Shown here: one piece after another, positions 63,393-64,000 of the stretch
How positions within the stretch are numbered: the stretch's first letter is position 1
Layout of the letters: each line of letters begins with the position of its first letter
Assembly: GCA_044222395.1 (NCBI GenBank)
Contig: JBGANK010000005.1
Location: 47,377 to 111,376 of the forward strand
Length of the DNA: 64,000 bases
Source of the DNA: JAEUMD01 sp044222395
GTDB lineage: Bacteria; Pseudomonadota; Alphaproteobacteria; Rhizobiales; Hyphomicrobiaceae
Direction: 5' to 3'
Translations under genes and position numbers: made by a program
Notes under the pieces: model-generated
What the model saw: only the letters and a program-made list of their open reading frames with translations
What the model was told of the DNA's origin: nothing
Database searches by the model: none

Positions 63393-63764
63393 ATGGCCGC
63401 CAGCAAACCCTCAGAGACCGAGAAGTCGCGCGTCACCGCCACCTGCCAGCGGTTCATCGAAGAGATTTTGAAGCCACGATTCCTGCCTGCCATCACCCCC
63501 ACCACGTTCAACTACTGCGTCGATATCCAGGGCAAATGGCAAGGTCCTCGCTATCGCTTCATCCAGCGCTTCCGATCCGGATTCCCGGAAAACCTCGGTG
63601 AAGAGTTCGACGCTCCCTTCGTCCGCCTCGATTGGACCAGCCCCGATCGCTTCGACATTCAATGGCATCGACATAACGGCGCTTGGTATCGCCTCTACCG
63701 TGGACAGACCCTCGTCCAAGCCCTGAAGACCATCGAGGCCGACGGCAATCTGCATCCGCTATAG
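63393..63764 (+). CDS. Passenger gene of the IS66 element, hypothetical
   Basis: 123 residues, starting 3 bp after the tnpC stop and ending 35 bp before the right end, thus inside the element. Aromatic- and Arg-rich (PRYRFIQRFRSGFPENLGEEF, IQWHRHNGAWYRLYRGQTL in pieces). It resembles DUF3024-like proteins sometimes found with transposases; function unknown. Confidence 0.75.
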   Translation: MAASKPSETEKSRVTATCQRFIEEILKPRFLPAITPTTFNYCVDIQGKWQGPRYRFIQRFRSGFPENLGEEFDAPFVRLDWTSPDRFDIQWHRHNGAWYRLYRGQTLVQALKTIEADGNLHPL

Positions 63765-63799
63765 GACCAACGTCGCCGCGGCACTCACCGGATGGTTAC

Positions 63800-63926
63800 G
63801 GCCGCGTCGGTGACTGCATAAATTGAGCGATTTCAGCAACGAACGAATCTGACGGTATCGGTGTCTGTTTCGTCCCGCATCGAGCGCAGAAAATGCAGAT
63901 ATAACAACGTATTATGTTGATGGCCG
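63800..63926. other. Segment between the IS66 element and the guaA-end duplication
   Basis: 127 bp, A/T-richer than the surroundings, with no gene. CAACGTATTATGTTG at 63905-63919 contains the short inverted arms CAAC/GTTG. It is neither the missing part of the IS3 element nor guaA sequence. Confidence 0.5.
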
Positions 63927-64000
63927 ACGATCGAGTGGGAATGATTCCGTAGCGGTCGCGCGCTTTCGTTGAGAAATCAGCCGCGCCGATCCGGGCCGAT
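63927..64000. repeat. Inverted copy of the guaA 3' end and flank (attachment-site-like)
   Basis: Begins ACGATCGAGTGGGAATGA, the last six guaA codons now on the plus strand, and continues through 56 bp identical to the region downstream of guaA. It is an exact reverse complement of 36038-36111 and is cut by the window edge. Bases before 63927 are unrelated to guaA. Confidence 0.95.

Larger units (their letters stand above)
60880..63799 (+). mobile_element. IS66-family insertion sequence
   Basis: The element encodes TnpA, TnpB, TnpC and a passenger gene. Its ends are GTCTCCCTCCGGTGAG (60880-60895) and, inverted, GTAACCATCCGGTGAG (63784-63799), 13 of 16 identical. GTAA-like ends fit IS66. The flanking octamers (tctctacc left, ggccgcgt right) do not match, so the usual 8-bp duplication is missing. 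Confidence 0.85.

Overview
The window looks like the chromosome of a GC-rich alphaproteobacterium, most likely a member of the Hyphomicrobiales. The evidence is the block order mrcA-amiC-rne and dsbA-aroQ-accB-accC-aat, an RNase E with a large acidic insert inside its S1 domain and the terminal GWWQRRV signature, the TRAP dicarboxylate system under DctB/DctD, and several short palindromic intergenic repeats of the kind common in rhizobia and relatives. This is inferred from gene content and order; no database search was possible.

Layout. 0-7 kb: cell wall enzymes (PBP1A fragment, AmiC-type amidase) and divergent rne with a 950-bp upstream region. 7-24 kb: a carbon module. DctB/DctD sense C4-dicarboxylates, and a clear sigma-54 promoter with an upstream palindrome drives dctPQM. 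A short LuxR-type regulator, a homodimeric-type pyruvate dehydrogenase complex (aceE, aceF, lpdA) and maeB follow. Together these would import malate, succinate or fumarate, convert malate to pyruvate and pyruvate to acetyl-CoA. 24-31 kb: an aminotransferase, an M48 protease, a DsbA-like protein, aroQ, biotin carboxylase subunits accB/accC (which consume acetyl-CoA) and aat. 31-36 kb: small secreted and hypothetical proteins, an M15A peptidase, strong terminators, a candidate small RNA with a C-rich loop, and an A/T-richer stretch with few convincing genes. 36-48 kb: housekeeping genes (guaA, ZIP transporter, tspO, rsmB, guaB, rlmE, ppx/gppA family) and an M15C-like peptidase.

48-60 kb begins with tRNA-Gln(CTG) and looks more accessory. 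It has a cytochrome b561/PepSY pair, a PepSY protein in an operon with an OmpR-type response regulator and kinase, then a second paralogous two-component system facing the first tail to tail, and a divergent heavy-metal-type RND efflux operon (adaptor, pump, DUF3240 protein, 75-residue membrane protein). Between the second regulator and the pump lie two inverted copies of a tandem 11-bp-spaced motif, a very likely operator. The second regulator appears to start at an AUC codon.

60-64 kb is mobile DNA: an IS3-family remnant whose orfB is cut off by a complete-looking IS66-family element with a passenger gene, with no matching target duplication. The last 74 bp of the window are an exact inverted copy of the 3' end of guaA plus its downstream flank (36038-36111). 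Because guaA 3' ends are known integration sites for genomic islands, this is the most interesting structural signal here, although an inversion or assembly artefact must be excluded. No integrase, CRISPR array, rRNA or toxin-antitoxin system was recognised, and no clearly undescribed multi-gene system was found.
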